Shown here: positions 9,410 to 22,100 of the stretch, in pieces
Position numbering within the stretch: position 1 is the stretch's first letter
Layout: each line of letters begins with the position of its first letter
Origin: Serendipita indica DSM 11827
Lineage: Eukaryota; Basidiomycota; Agaricomycetes; Sebacinales; Serendipitaceae
Direction of reading: 5' to 3'
NCBI GenBank assembly: GCA_910890315.1
Contig: CAJVGD010000015.1
Span: 124,001 to 188,000 of the forward strand
Length of the DNA stretch: 64,000 nt
The notes under the pieces: generated by a model
Database searches by the model: none
What the model was told of the DNA's origin: nothing
What the model saw: only the letters and a program-made list of their open reading frames with translations
Position numbers and translations under genes: made by a program

Positions 9410-10911
9410 ATGGCATCAGAAGACCCTATGGCCATGTTTGCGGACATGAAGAAGAAGAAAAAGAAGCCAAAAGTCGCATTCTCAGAGGAGCCAGCAAGCG
9501 CTGATGCAGACCCGACGTATCCACCCAAGGAACCCATCGACGATCCTGCATTGGGACCTGTTACCGCTCATGAGCGTATTGCTACGAGTGCAGCAGCGAA
9601 TGCTGGAGGTGCAGAAGACGCAGAGGCCGATGATCTGAAGAACATGTTTGGTGATTTGAAGAAGAAGAAGAAAAAGAAAGAACTGGCGATAGAGGTATGT
9701 GCAGTAAATTGCTTTCAGGTTGTGATTATGCTCATCAGCAACGTCCAGGAGCCAGAACCGGCCCCTGTGGCAGATGCCAATGCCAACGAGCTCGACTTTA
9801 GCGACATCAAGAAGCCAAAGAAGAAGAAGGAAGTTCAACTAGACTTGGTACGTCGAGCCCGAAATTTAGTCATTGGAATATACTGATACCTCGGCAGGAT
9901 GATGGTGCGGCACCATTAGACGACTTTTCGGATCTCAAAAAGAAGAAGAAGAAAAAGGACATTCCCATGGATCTGGTATGTATTAGTACCTGTGTCTCAA
10001 ACTGGACTGACTCGGATACAGGAAGGAGATGCACCAGCTGCCGAGGGCGCAGATGATTTTTCGGACCTCAAGAAGAAAAAGAAGAAGAAGATTCTCGCCA
10101 TGGAAGACTTTGAAAAGGAATTGGGTAACGAAGCCGCTCCTGCTCCGAAAGCCAAAAAGCCCAAAAAGGTGGCAATTGAGGAGAATGAAGAAGGTGGCGA
10201 GGATGAGGATGATGGTGATTTCGACGAGATTGAAGAGGTCGATGAAGCCGAGCTCGGAGACAATCCGTTCGCCGCCGGCGGTGGAGGTGGTGGAGATGAG
10301 GCTGCGGCATTGTTCATAGACAGTGACAGGGACTACACATACGATGAGGTGCGCTATTGTTCATACTACCAAGATTAATTTTCACTGACGCGCTACAGCT
10401 TCTCTCAAGATTCTTCCGCCTCCTCCATGCAGCCAATCCAAACCTTGCATCGTCGTCCGGGAAGCGATATACACTGGCACCTCCGTCCATTCATCGTGAT
10501 GGAAACAAAAAGTCGGTGTTCGCCAACATTGGTGACATTTGCAAGCGAATGCACCGTGAGCCGCAGCACGTAATCAACTTTTTGCTCACGGAAATGGGAA
10601 CGACGGGGAGTGTGGATGGAAGTGGACGTCTAGTCATCAAGGGCAAGTTCCAGCAAAAGCAAGTCGAAAACATTCTTCGACGGTACATTGGTGCGTACAC
10701 TCACTTTTGTGCCTTTAGAGCTAGCGCTGACGCGTGAATTAAAGTCGAGTATGTGACGTGCAAGACGTGCAAGTCACCAGATACATTGCTCACGAAAGAG
10801 ACGCGTATCTCCTTCATCACCTGCGAGACCTGCGGTTCGCGGCAGTCGGTATCGGCGATCAAGGCTGGTTACACTGCTCAAGTCGGCAAGAGGAAGAAGC
10901 AGCAAGTCTAA
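9410..10911 (+). CDS. SUI3: Translation initiation factor eIF2 subunit beta
   Basis: Part of the eIF2 complex that brings initiator Met-tRNA to the 40S ribosome. The chosen start at 9410 ([10 protein letters not shown]) is the first ATG leading straight into the conserved lysine-block region. The N-terminal half holds five or six lysine blocks after an acidic/aromatic lead ([49 protein letters not shown] and the weaker KAKKPKKV); yeast and human proteins are known for three, which bind eIF5 and eIF2B-epsilon. Blocks 3, 4 and 5 sit near the ends or starts of small exons bounded by phase-0 introns. An acidic linker and the conserved core ([17 protein letters not shown]) follow, then a C-terminal zinc finger with CKTC and CETC pairs. 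The stop TAA is at 10909-10911. Confidence 0.95.
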
Positions 10912-11198
10912 TCGTCCTCTATGCCTCGGGTACCGTTGTAGACGATTCGTTGTATCTTAACCTTCAATGTAAGTCGCTGCACGATCAAAATGTCGCATGC
11001 ATTGCTTGAGGATTGTCCCTACGCTTGGTTCTAGACCTCGACCTCATTGTCTACTCTCAATTCACTCAGAATATATGGAGACGATTCAAACATTAAGGAG
11101 GCCGCCGAATCGATACTCCGACGAGGGCGGATGCGCGCGGCTGGAACTGGCCTTGTTGAGCTTCTTGGACTCTTCCAACTTTCACCGTTCCGGCGTCG
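10912..11198. other. SUI3 3' flank and transporter A promoter region
   Basis: No gene is recognised. It should hold the eIF2-beta 3' untranslated region and the start region of transporter A, whose exact first exon I cannot fix. Confidence 0.4.
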
Positions 11199-14100
11199 AT
11201 GAGTTCGGCCGTGGAAGAGGAGCCCAAAGCGCCGGAAACATCTCTTGGATATTTCCTCTGGGAATATATTTCAGCAAAATGCAAGACCTAGCGCATTCGA
11301 CTCGTTAACGCTTCCACAATTACCTGCTTACGACTTGCGTATCAAAGCATTATCTATTGGCGTCCCACCTCCCAAACGCCATCTCCCACTACCAATCCCC
11401 ATCCCTTATCCTTCCTTTTTCTCAAAGCAACAGGACCTCGCATACCTCGAAGAGACTATCATCCGAAACGTAGATGTACTGTGCAGAAGTGGAGAGGTGC
11501 TAGCCATGTTCGTAATCTTCCTCGTTGACGATTGTGGCTGACATGCCGTAGTATTGGAGGGTCTGGTTCGGTATCTAACCATTAAAATGATCTACCTTGA
11601 GTACTAAATTATCATATACAGGGTAAGAGCACGCTACTGAGCGCAGTCGTGGGTAGACTCGCGAATCTCCCAGTCAGGAATGGGTAAGTTCCATCTGATA
11701 AGAAAATAAGTTGATGAATATGATCAGAGCAATATCTTTTTCTCATACCTCGTCACCAGAAGACGAGATTCAGCTGCTCACAGCTGGTCAAATGAAGGAC
11801 AAGATTGGCTTTGTCCCGCAAAATGATTACCTCTTGCCAAACTTGACAGGTATATCTAGTCATTTCTAATGACTTTGGTTGACATGGTCATAGTTCGAGA
11901 AACACTACACTATGCTGCAGAGCTTCGACTTCCATCGACCATTGACCGCCAAACCCGGACGGCAATTGTTAACCAAACGCTTGAAGAACTCGGTCTCACA
12001 GACGCTGCAGATACAGTTATTGGAGGATTCGGAAACATTCGAAAAGGCATCAGCGGTGGAGAACGACGGCGTGTCACCATTGCTTGCATCTTGGTCGCAC
12101 TTCCTTCTGTAATTGTACTCGACGAGCCAACAAGTGGTCTTGATGCGTTCACGGCAAGTATTCCAGGCGCTTATATTCACATAGCTGACTTGCCTCAGGC
12201 ATACCAACTACTTCTGACGCTGTCAGAGCTCGCAAAACGAAACAGAACCGTCATTCTATCCCTCCATCAACCCCGCTCAGACGCGTTCGCCCTCTTTACC
12301 CGACTTCTCGTCCTGTCCAAAGGCTCTGTTGTCTACTCTGGACTGACATCCCGATGTCTGCCCTGGTTCGCATCGCACGGGCTCGAGCCGGATGTTGGTG
12401 TGAATCCATTAGATTTTCTAATCGACATCTCGAGCATCGAAATTGGTGATGATGACAAACGCGAGGCGAGTCAAGCACGTCTCCACCGTCTCGTGGCCGC
12501 ATGGAAAGAAAATGGGGCAGCGTATACTGCGGAACCAATGACAGGAGCGGAGAAAGTTGCAGTTTCTAAAGAGGGTGTAGCGACAAGACCGACATCCGAA
12601 CGCACACTTAATCGACCAGGATATCTCTCGCAGGTGGCCACGCTTACGGCTCGGTACGTAATGAGATTGGTTAAAGACACGAACCAATACCTACTAGGGC
12701 GAGCAAGAACAATCTTCGTAATCACAGTCAAACGATAGGCTACGCGCTTCAAGCCATCATCATTGGAGTCATGCTAGGATTGTCCTACTTTAGGCTAGGA
12801 GAGGTGTGCTACGCATTTTTATTGAGAGCTATCTCATAAATCATTACAGACACCTGCCGATATTCAAAGTCTAAAGGTGTTACACATGCCGATACGAGCC
12901 ACAAAACTTATAATTTTGTAGACGCTCTGCTTTCAGCATCTCCCAGCCTATTTCTATCTCACAATGGTCTATTCGATTTACCGATACTGCCACGAGCTTG
13001 TCGTGTTTGACCGAGAGAGTGCCGACCATCTGTACAAAGCCGCTCCATGGGTCGTCAGCGAATTCGTTTCCAGCCTTCCACTTAACGTCATCTTCTCAAT
13101 GCTCTTCACGGTTATCATGTACTTCATGGCTGGATTGCGCGTCGACTCACTCGCCCAAAACCTGTTCACCCTCATTGGCAATTCTATCCTCGTTCAGCTC
13201 GGGTCCGTTGGCTTTGCTCTCCTTTCGGCATCACTTTTTCGGCCCTTTGAAAGCGCTTCCTTGGTCGCAAATGGTTTATCTATCTTTCTACTGCTCGCCA
13301 CAGGCTATGTTCTCATCCATATCCCGGTATATGTCCGCTGGATTCGCTATATTTCGGTGTACTGGTATGGATTCCGTATCGTCACGATTTCTCAGTTTCG
13401 TGGACGAAGGTTTGCGTGCGAGGGGGTGAGCGGAATCGCGGCGAACCAATGTGTTGGAGACCGGGTGCTGACTGGTCTGAATATCTCCGCGAGCGATTCC
13501 CTATGGAGATATTTCGTTCCGCTTCTGGGCATAGTCGTGGCTCTCAATGTGCTGGCAGCAGTCATTCTGACAGTATGTCTCCCTTTACTTTACTCTCTGT
13601 GGTCTCACTAACGTGAAATCCGGTAGTTCTGGAAACCAGGTGGAGTCAAGCACGCCGGAAGACCCGGGTCGTCTGGCAAAGAAGTAATCATCGAGAGCGA
13701 CATGGATATTGCACGTCAACGTGTCAACGTGACTGTAAACCAAGTGTCTCTTGCATGGTCTCGACCACGCTTCTTCATACTCCAACCAACGCGAAAGGAG
13801 ATCTTAGCGAATATCTCCTTCACATGTCCGTCCGGACAAATTACTGCAATCATGGTCAGCGTTCACTCAAGCGACGATTCTGGGTATTGAGATTAATTCA
13901 GGGTCCTTCCGGAGCAGGTAAATCAAGTCTCCTACAACTCCTTGCCGCCCGGTCCATGAATGCGGGACCCTTTGCACGATTCGAGCGAAACGGCAACATA
14001 TTATTTAACGGCAAGACTTTTTCCAGAGCGGACAGCAATATGGTGTCGTTTGTGCAACAGGACGACGACTATCATCTACCTGCGTTAACAGTAGGCACCC

Positions 14101-16302
14101 ATCATTCCTGATCCATCTGGCGATGAGACTATTGACAAGGGCGAATTAGGTCCGTGAGACGCTCCGATACGCGGCTATCCTGCGACTCCCGCACACAATG
14201 TCAAAGCGGAGCAAACTTGGCCGCGCTGAGGAAATGATTCGTATGTTTGGGTTAAATGATTGTGAGAATACTCTGGTTGGGGGACCATTGCTCAAGGGCA
14301 TTTCCGGTGGAGAAAAGAGGCGACTCAGTCTTGCGGTGGAAATGCTAAACGACCCGGCTGTGCTTATTGTCGGTGCGTCTTCGGACTTGCTCAACATTTA
14401 TGAGCTCATAAGAGTAGACGAGGTGACATCAGGCTTGGATGCGGCTACTGCACACGTGAGGTATCCACCATATCCGAGAAATTGCTAATATTTCCACAGA
14501 ATGTCATGCTCAGATTAAAAGCAATTTCGGAAAGCGGTCGAACTGTGATGTAGGGCACCTGCTTGATTTGAGACTTGAACTGACAATATCTATTCAGCTG
14601 TAAGGCGTGGTATTATCATCGGTCCCTTCTCATTAGATACAGTAACCCTTCATCAGCCGCGAAGTGATATTTATCACGTACGTGCATTTTTACATCACGA
14701 GTTTCGAGGGCTCAAAAATAGCAAATAGCTTCTAGACAACGTGATCGTGCTCGCAAAAGGTGGACGTACGGTATATGCCGGCCTACGAAAGCAAGTCGAA
14801 TCGACTTTTGCTTCGCAAGGGTACACAATACCTGCATACTTTAATCCTGCCGACTTTCTCCTCGACGTCGTCTCGATCGATAGTCGGCCGCTTTACGAAG
14901 GTCAATCACGCGAGCGTGTAGGGAAACTGGTGAGCTATTGGAAGTCAGAAGAGGAGAAACGAGGACATGTGGAAGGTGGGAATACGATGGATGAGAATGG
15001 TCATCCGGAGCCCGTCATTGTCCAGGAGGATAGATTGACCCCGATGTGGATTGCGGTACCAGTGTTACTGGAGAGGACGCTACGGAATATGTACGTATCA
15101 GCTTTCTCCTTGCTTTGATTACTTACGACTCGAGTTAGGTGGAGGCAGCAATCGAGTACGTTCGTCATATGATTATGGATTGAGGACTGATTGTGGCGCA
15201 CGTAGTCTTTTGGGTACGCCTACAACAGGCACCACTGTCTGCCGCGCTCTTCCTACTGTTCTTCCAGAGGCTGAGCAAAGGACCTTCGGGTGGACAAGAT
15301 CGTATCGGGTACTTCCAGCAACTTGTTGGGTCAATGCCGGTACGTTGAATTGGTCCCTCGTCTATGCGATGGCACTCCCTAGACTGTCAATGGCTAATTG
15401 TGAATAGTTTCTGGGTCTGTTCAGCTCGGTGGCAATCTTCCCGGCTGAACGAGACGTATTCTTCCACGAATACCGGTCGAGTGCGGCATACTCTACGGCA
15501 ACGTTTATCATCGTCACGACACTGGTGGAAACTCCGTTTACTTTTGTGGCGAATATTGTCCGTACCGTGACTTCTCTCCAGCCTTCTAGTTGACTGTTCC
15601 CTATTATAGTTGTTCGCGCTGTTCACGAATCTCGTGGCAGGTTTAACAACCTCACCTCGTATCTTTTTCGAGTTTGCGTTTAGCACGTTTGCGATGCAGA
15701 GCTTTGGCGAGGTGAGGTTTGATACCAATTGATGCACAGGCGACTCAACGCTCCTAGAGTGTAGGCATTATCTTTGCAACATTTACGCCTTCGATGGGGC
15801 TGAGCACTTTGTGCGTCTTCATTCATCCCGATCATGTGAAGCTGATTGAAGCCCGCCCAGTCTGGTGTCCACGGTCATCTCGGTAATGATGCAATTTTCG
15901 GGGTTGACTTCGCTCTCTGTGCCAAAGTGGTGCGTTTGAAGGACATGCCCCTTGATAGTGGTGCACTAACATCACGTGCAGGTTGCAAGCAATTGCGTGG
16001 TCCACGGCGGTGAAGCCGGGTATTCGATTGCTGGTAATCAATGAAGCGTCGGGGCTACACTTGAACTGCCCTCCGGATACAATTGCGAGCGGTGAATGTC
16101 TGGTACAGGACGGCTCAGATCTGATTGACTTGTTTGGATGGAAGGTATGTGTGTATATATCTGCTGTATGAGTGCAGGGATGATGTTGACTGTGCCATAG
16201 GATCTAGATCGGACCAAACTTGTGCTGATTATTGCAGGACTGTGCGTTGGGTGGCGGGTGCTGTCTTGGATGCTGCTCATGGTCCAGATGCGCGGCTGGT
16301 GA
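11199..16302 (+). CDS. Full-length ABCG-type transporter A
   Basis: A plasma-membrane ATP-driven exporter with the order NBD1-TMD1-NBD2-TMD2, roughly 1,400 residues over many short introns. NBD1 has Walker A GGSGSGKST (split by an intron after GGSGS), signature SGGERRR and Walker B VIVLDEPTSGLDA. NBD2 has GPSGAGKSS, SGGEKRR and DEVTSGLDAATA, then LHQPRSD. Both ATP sites look catalytic. TMD1 is about 12900-13610 and TMD2 about 15130-16300, ending MRGW* at 16300-16302. The loop before the last TM pair has the Cys-rich extracellular type. The start is uncertain: a short first exon (MSSA) at 11199 with a GTGGAA donor would join QNARPSAF at about 11274, and the paralogue has a comparable GTGGAG donor. 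Substrate unknown; drug or lipid export is inference. Confidence 0.85.
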
Positions 16303-17191
16303 CGTTTATTGCTCCCTGGCGAGTAGGCAGCAGCTTGACAGAGGAACAAGGTGGGGACGGCTTCTTTTGATCGATCATATCCGGGCTTCCTTGGGGCCAT
16401 GGCCTAGTCGGGTTTCACAAAGTGGGTGTAAGACAATAACTAAAATATGTAGATTGAGAGGAAACCCGGGCGTAAATAGGGTCCGAATGAGATGCGAAAC
16501 GAGCGAGCTCCTCTGCCCGGACAGCCATATGCCATGCATTACTCTATTAATGATCGCTCGCGCTTGTTAGTCCGCCGACGACTGCGAGCCCCACCAAGAA
16601 CCATCAGCCATAGTGCGACTCAGTAAGCATCCAAGTTGGACCTGCCCACATCCGCCATATTTCTCTGCAATATTTCACTCTCAGCACCTTCAACAATATC
16701 AGCCAGAAATACCACATAAACGACGCCAATTGCTCCCGCTATACCCTGTGTCCGCCGGGTGGGCTACAGCGTCCCATTCAGGAGGTCAACAGTCTGTCAA
16801 CATCTCCTGTCGCCTAGAAACTCGACCGTGACACTGTCCAGCTCGTGCTGTTGACATTGCCGAGCGACATTCGGTCACGGTCAACTGATTGCAGCAAGCG
16901 AAGCGTCGAGAGGTTGCCGGACTCATATCGTGAGGGTTGATTTTCAATCTTTTAATCGCTTTCTGACCTTGTGGGTCCAGTCTCAAACACAGGCGTCAAG
17001 TATTCGCTAGCGTCGCTTCCTGGACGGAGTCGTCGTCGCGTTCTCACACTATTCGTTGCGTTTCAGGCTACCCTATATATCTAGGAATCTTTGAAGACTA
17101 CGACTTTTGTTACGACTTCTAACCACGATACGACCCAACGACGGACCCTCGTCTAGAAGGCGGACCTCGCAAAGACCGGCATTGATGCACG
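16303..17191. other. Intergenic region without recognisable genes
   Basis: About 890 bases between transporter A and the next plus-strand gene. Short open frames on both strands show no family resemblance. A pyrimidine-rich stretch just before 17192 suits a promoter or 5' leader. I see no repeat or RNA gene. Confidence 0.5.
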
Positions 17192-19014
17192 ATGTACCTC
17201 CACCGTTCGATAATCGATCCAGAGCCCGATGACAGACTACGAAAACATCGTTTGCGACCGGTAAAAATCACGGTGGACACCTCTCACTTTCCAACCTCCG
17301 TCCTCAATCAACCCAACGCCAGTTTTATGCGCTTTCAAAAACGTATTCAGGCGGCCTCTTTAACCTCTTGGCAGATTGCGCTCATTGTCGTCGGCGCCCT
17401 CGTTTTTCTCGCCCTCATCTACGCCCTCTACACCATCCACCAACTACGCAAGTCAAAACAGACCGGTCAATACTCTATAGGGGCCAATTTCTTTGGCCTT
17501 TTATCCCGCAGGCGATCATCAGCACGTAGAGGTGCAAGTACGAGTAGAAGACGAGACGCTCGTAGTAAACGGCGACGCGGCTCGACCCATTTGTCAAGCG
17601 CGGATACTGGAGGTGCTGGATGGCTATGGATGGAAGAGAAGATGATGACAAGGAGATGGACTCACCCGTCAAGCTATCCCGATTGCTCAAGAGCAACCCA
17701 TCTCAAGCTACTCATCGCTCCCTTGTGGGAGCCTCACCTTCGACAATTGCTATGATGCATTATCATCACAATAGCGGGGAAGAGGAAGAAGTCTCGCCTC
17801 CCCCGCCCCCGACAGGTTCGACTCTTAGACCGTCCACTGGGTTTACTAGCTCGTCTAGTATTACACATACTTCCCTTCCTGCTCCATACCTCAAAGATGG
17901 TTCATCCTTACGCGAAAGTGTATCAATAAAGGAATACGCATCGACAAAGGAGCGAGCCTCAGAGCAGATGTCTCCAAGTATCGGTTCCCCAATCTCTTCA
18001 CCGATAAACTCTTCCCCTGGTGACCCACTTTCTACAAGTGTCAAATCTACTGGGGGGTTCTCACTTGGGAACACATTGAGTGCGGCATTGGATAAGCATC
18101 GACATCGGCGAGGGAGCAAAAGTAGTACAAATACTACTCCCACGTCATCTTCACTTCAAAATACCTCTAATCTCGATTCCGGACTGGCCTCCTCCCCGCC
18201 TCGCTCTGGTTCAGGTCGACCGAGGAGCCAGACTCAATCTCACACTCAGACCAAATCGCATCGATCACGAAATCATGCAAATCGGAGTCAAACACGGACA
18301 CTCGACGATGGTCTGCCCCATGGGAGTCCTCCGACCAGTGCCGGCGGCCCCAGCAGCCCACTCTCGCCGTCGAGTCTCGGCACGAGTTTGGGATTATTTG
18401 GGAGACCCAATAGTTCATCCGCTCACTCGCATTCACTTCAGACACCTCAACAGTCCAAGCCGCACCACGGTTCTCAGCACCATCTTCCCAAAGAGGACAG
18501 CTGGCGAGATCGTGAGTCTGGGCGCGAGCGGGATCTCGATTTCGACGACAGAGAGAGCATCGCGCACACGATTCGTGAGAGCTTCGGTGACGACAATGAC
18601 TATTCCCGCACCGAGGGCGAGATGGACATTGAGATGGACGAGCAAATCTCGACGTCGTTTACCACGCAATCCGGCACGGGTTCCGCGTCTGGAACGAGCA
18701 ACGCCCACACATATGCTGGAGATGTGACACCACGAGGAGCGAGTGCTCCCCGAATCGCGTCCCCTCGTGCGAGTACCAAACGACTTGGGAGCTCGCATTC
18801 TACGGCTTCCTATGGATATTCGTTTACACCACCGACGACAGCCATGAGCCGTACGACGTTTGCGGAAAATGGCGTCGCTGTCCCCTTTAGCGGCATCGGT
18901 CTCGCGTTTGGACGGGCAGGCCGTGACAACTTTGATCCCGAAGGCGAATCAAAGCGTGCAGATAGGGGCAAGGAAAGGAGTCGACGACGGGGGCGCGAAA
19001 GAAATGAAGAATGA
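17192..19014 (+). CDS. Single-TM membrane protein with long disordered Ser/His-rich tail
   Basis: I do not recognise a family. A single membrane helix (around WQIALIVVGALVFLALIYAL) follows about 55 mostly polar residues; no classical signal peptide is seen, so topology is open. Basic residues (LRKSKQ) follow the helix, suggesting the tail is cytoplasmic. An intron at 17466-17511 joins to a frame reading DHQHVEVQVRVEDET. Near 17600-17640 the frame must change to reach the long Ser/Pro/His-rich tail: a 40-nt intron (17605-17644 region, GTGCTG...ACAAG) or a one-base indel would do it. The tail has a poly-Pro run, HSH clusters, acidic patches and an Arg-rich end. The layout resembles fungal cell-surface sensors, but that is inference. 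Stop TGA at 19012-19014. Confidence 0.6.
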
Positions 19015-19171
19015 TATTCGCTCATTTTTTGGTCGTACGCTTGCGGTAATGGACATTTTGGCTCTTATAACATGTTGTACACAGTTCATTTGATTAACCG
19101 AGATATATAACAAACAACGCGACGAATCCCATCTAAACAAAGCACAGCGGAAACCAAAAGGCGAGCTCTGT
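19015..19171. terminator. Convergent 3' ends
   Basis: 157 bases between two stop codons facing each other. AT-rich stretches (for example gatatataacaaac) could serve polyadenylation on either strand. The 3' untranslated regions probably overlap. Confidence 0.35.
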
Positions 19172-22100
19172 TCACTCTCCCATGAGACACAAGCCTGTCG
19201 CAGATACTTCGATATCCGCCGCACCAGGCACTTGTATGCGTCCACATAGCCATTCGTGCTCACCATACGTCCGCAACAGCACAATCTCCTTTTTCGCACC
19301 AGCCACCTCTGGCCCACGTCGCCCGTGTACGACATGGTTTTGTAGCAGGACAGCTTTGCGATTCTGATAATGTCCGCCGAGAGGGTAGTGTGGCGCAAAC
19401 GTTTCAATGGGCACGTCTTCGAGTGGTGTCCCGCGCTCTTCGCCGTCTGCAAAGAAGCAGTTCGCCGTCGATTGAAGATAATCTTTCTCCTCCCACACTT
19501 TGGAAATCGTGACAATCCTTCCAGCATATTTTTCGTCTGCATAGTCGGCGTCCTCGCGGATCTGCGCTTGGATTCCTTCGAGTTTAAACTCGAGCAGCCA
19601 TCGGCGATTGTCCATATCTATCCTAGATCAATATCTTTGAACTATTAATTTTGAAGAGACGTACTGAAAGGCGCATCATCACGGGGTATGCGAATATAAT
19701 CTTGCGCCATTGCAGGTGTGGCTCCGATTCCGCGAGGCGTAGGTGCGGTAAAGTTACTCGGTGTATAGCCAGGAGTGGGTGCAGAGAAACCGGCTGGCGT
19801 AGGCGCGATACCGTATCCTCCTGGGGTTTCCCCATATACTGCAGGCGTTGGTGCGCTCACATAGGGCGTCGGAGCCGTTGCAGCGGGAGTTGGTGCAGAG
19901 AATGGGGTTGGTGCAGATACGTAGGGAGTTGGCGCAGAGGCGGCCGGTGTCGGAGCTGTATCGGCACCCTGCTCCATATCAGACTACCGTCAAGCATCTT
20001 TTCATAAACAAAGCGCACCCATGAATCCTCTTTGACTGTTCCCCAGCCACCTTTTGAGCCACTATTGCCCGTCTGACGCGGCGTGCTCCACCCATCATTA
20101 TCGTTGGACGAACCCCAGCCACCACCGCCATCACTAACACTACCCCATCCACCCTTCTGTGGACCTGACGACGACACATTCGGTGTTTTATTGCCACCGC
20201 CACCGTACGGGTTGGGCGTGCGGAAGCTGGGTTCCATCCCGGTGTCCGCCCACCATCTCCACCGGCGGCATAAGGGTTTGGCGTGCGCGAACTCGCATTC
20301 CAAGCGGGTGTCTTTCCGCTGTCCAGATATGGATTCGGCGTAGTCGCGTTGGCGGACCATGCGGGTGTTCGTCGATCCGAATATGGGTTTGGCGTACGTC
20401 CTGTTGCGCCCCAGCCAGGTGTTCGTCCACCGTCGGTCATATATGGATTCGGTGTCCGTCCAAATGTCGAGTTGGTGGCTGAACCATCACTGTTGAATCC
20501 ACCCCCAGGACCTCCACGCTTCTGCCCGGGATGAGCAAAGCCTCCAGGTCCCTCTAGTGGTTCCAATTGACCGTTGGGCCTACAAAAATCAGAGAGAGTC
20601 CCCACATGATGTCATATACATACGCCAATCGCCTGAGCTTGTCCTTCTCGATTGTAATGATACGATTGTTTGTGCTGAGCTCGACACGACAATGTTGACC
20701 GTTGACGTCCTTGATGATACCCTGGTATCCCTTTTGCGTACCCTTGATAATCTTGATGTTCACACCAATCAGTCGATCACGAGGGCCTCTACTCATCGAC
20801 GGCGCGCCACCAGTTCCACCGGCGACAGCAGGATTCATCTTTGTCAAATCCATTGCGGGCTGCTTCGGCGCGCCCTTTGGTGCAATAGGAGCGAGCGAAC
20901 GACATCGAGTGACAAAGATTCCGCCATCTTTGGGAATCTCGCGATTATGCAAAAAGGCGTAAAACGCTTGATGAATATGTAGCACCACACCACGCCGGTT
21001 CTGTTCATATCAGTTTCAAAAGGTGGATTGAGCACGCAAAACAGCGGACCTCGCCATCGACTTCTTTGACATTATCACCCACGCGCAATTCATTGCCTTC
21101 GGCGTCGGTCGAGACTGCCCTCCTCGAATCTTTGCGCATCGTGATTTGGTGTGGCTGGACGAGTCGGGTCTGCCCATGTTGATCAAGCACACGGAACGAG
21201 TCGCGCTCCGTCCGATAAATAACACCAACTGTCTGCATACTATACCATATTTAGCCACGCCTATTGGTCAAAATAAGGACTTACTCGAGCTGAACGAGAT
21301 CGTGAAGTTCATAGTTGCCTACGACATTGGAGCTCGAGCCAACCTCTGCCGCGGTTCGCAAATCTTTTGAAAAGACGGTGATCTATAAAGTATGAGCAAG
21401 TTAATTTATGGATAGTCCAATGCCGCACCTCACTCTCGGTCAAGTCCGACATAAAGGTGACCAAGTCGCCATTGACAGACAAAACCATACCCGTCTCATC
21501 GGTATTGACACCCGCCATGACTTTGACGTGGTCACCAGGACTAAAGCGCTTGCGAACATGTCGCGCAGGTACCTCAATCGTCATCTTGCCTTCCAACTCG
21601 AGTCCCTCACCACGAATCGTCACAATGTCACCCAGCACAGAGTCGACGATACCCCGTGTACCAATCTGCTCGCCTTGGTAGACCTCGACTTGGTCGCCGG
21701 GCTGGAGCGCAACCATGATAGGTCGTCGAATTTCTGCAGCGAGTGATGCAAGGTTGAGCGCACCATCCCCACCAGCGGCCTTTTCTCCATCCTTTCCATC
21801 TCCCAAAAACGCAGACAGTTCATCTAGACGTGGCTGGACGTTTTCGGTGACCAATGCAGATACGCGGACGTCCTTTTCGAGGAATCCATTCGTGTACGTA
21901 TCTCCATTGAAAATCCAACTTGGTCCACGGCGTATAGTCGTCTTTTTGCCGTAGACTTTGAGAACCTCTTCTGGGTTGAACGGTCGAGCAGGCGGTCTGC
22001 CAACAGTGGCAGCCACAGCACGTTTGCGCTTTGCACTTCCATCCCCACCTTCAAACTCGCGTGGTGTGAGGTCGATGCGAGGTAAAAATCGGATTCCGGC

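Noticed and set aside
9482-9838. Long antisense open frame rich in Leu within eIF2-beta
   Set aside because: It is the shadow of the lysine blocks on the other strand. Poly-Lys codons read as Leu/Phe in antisense.
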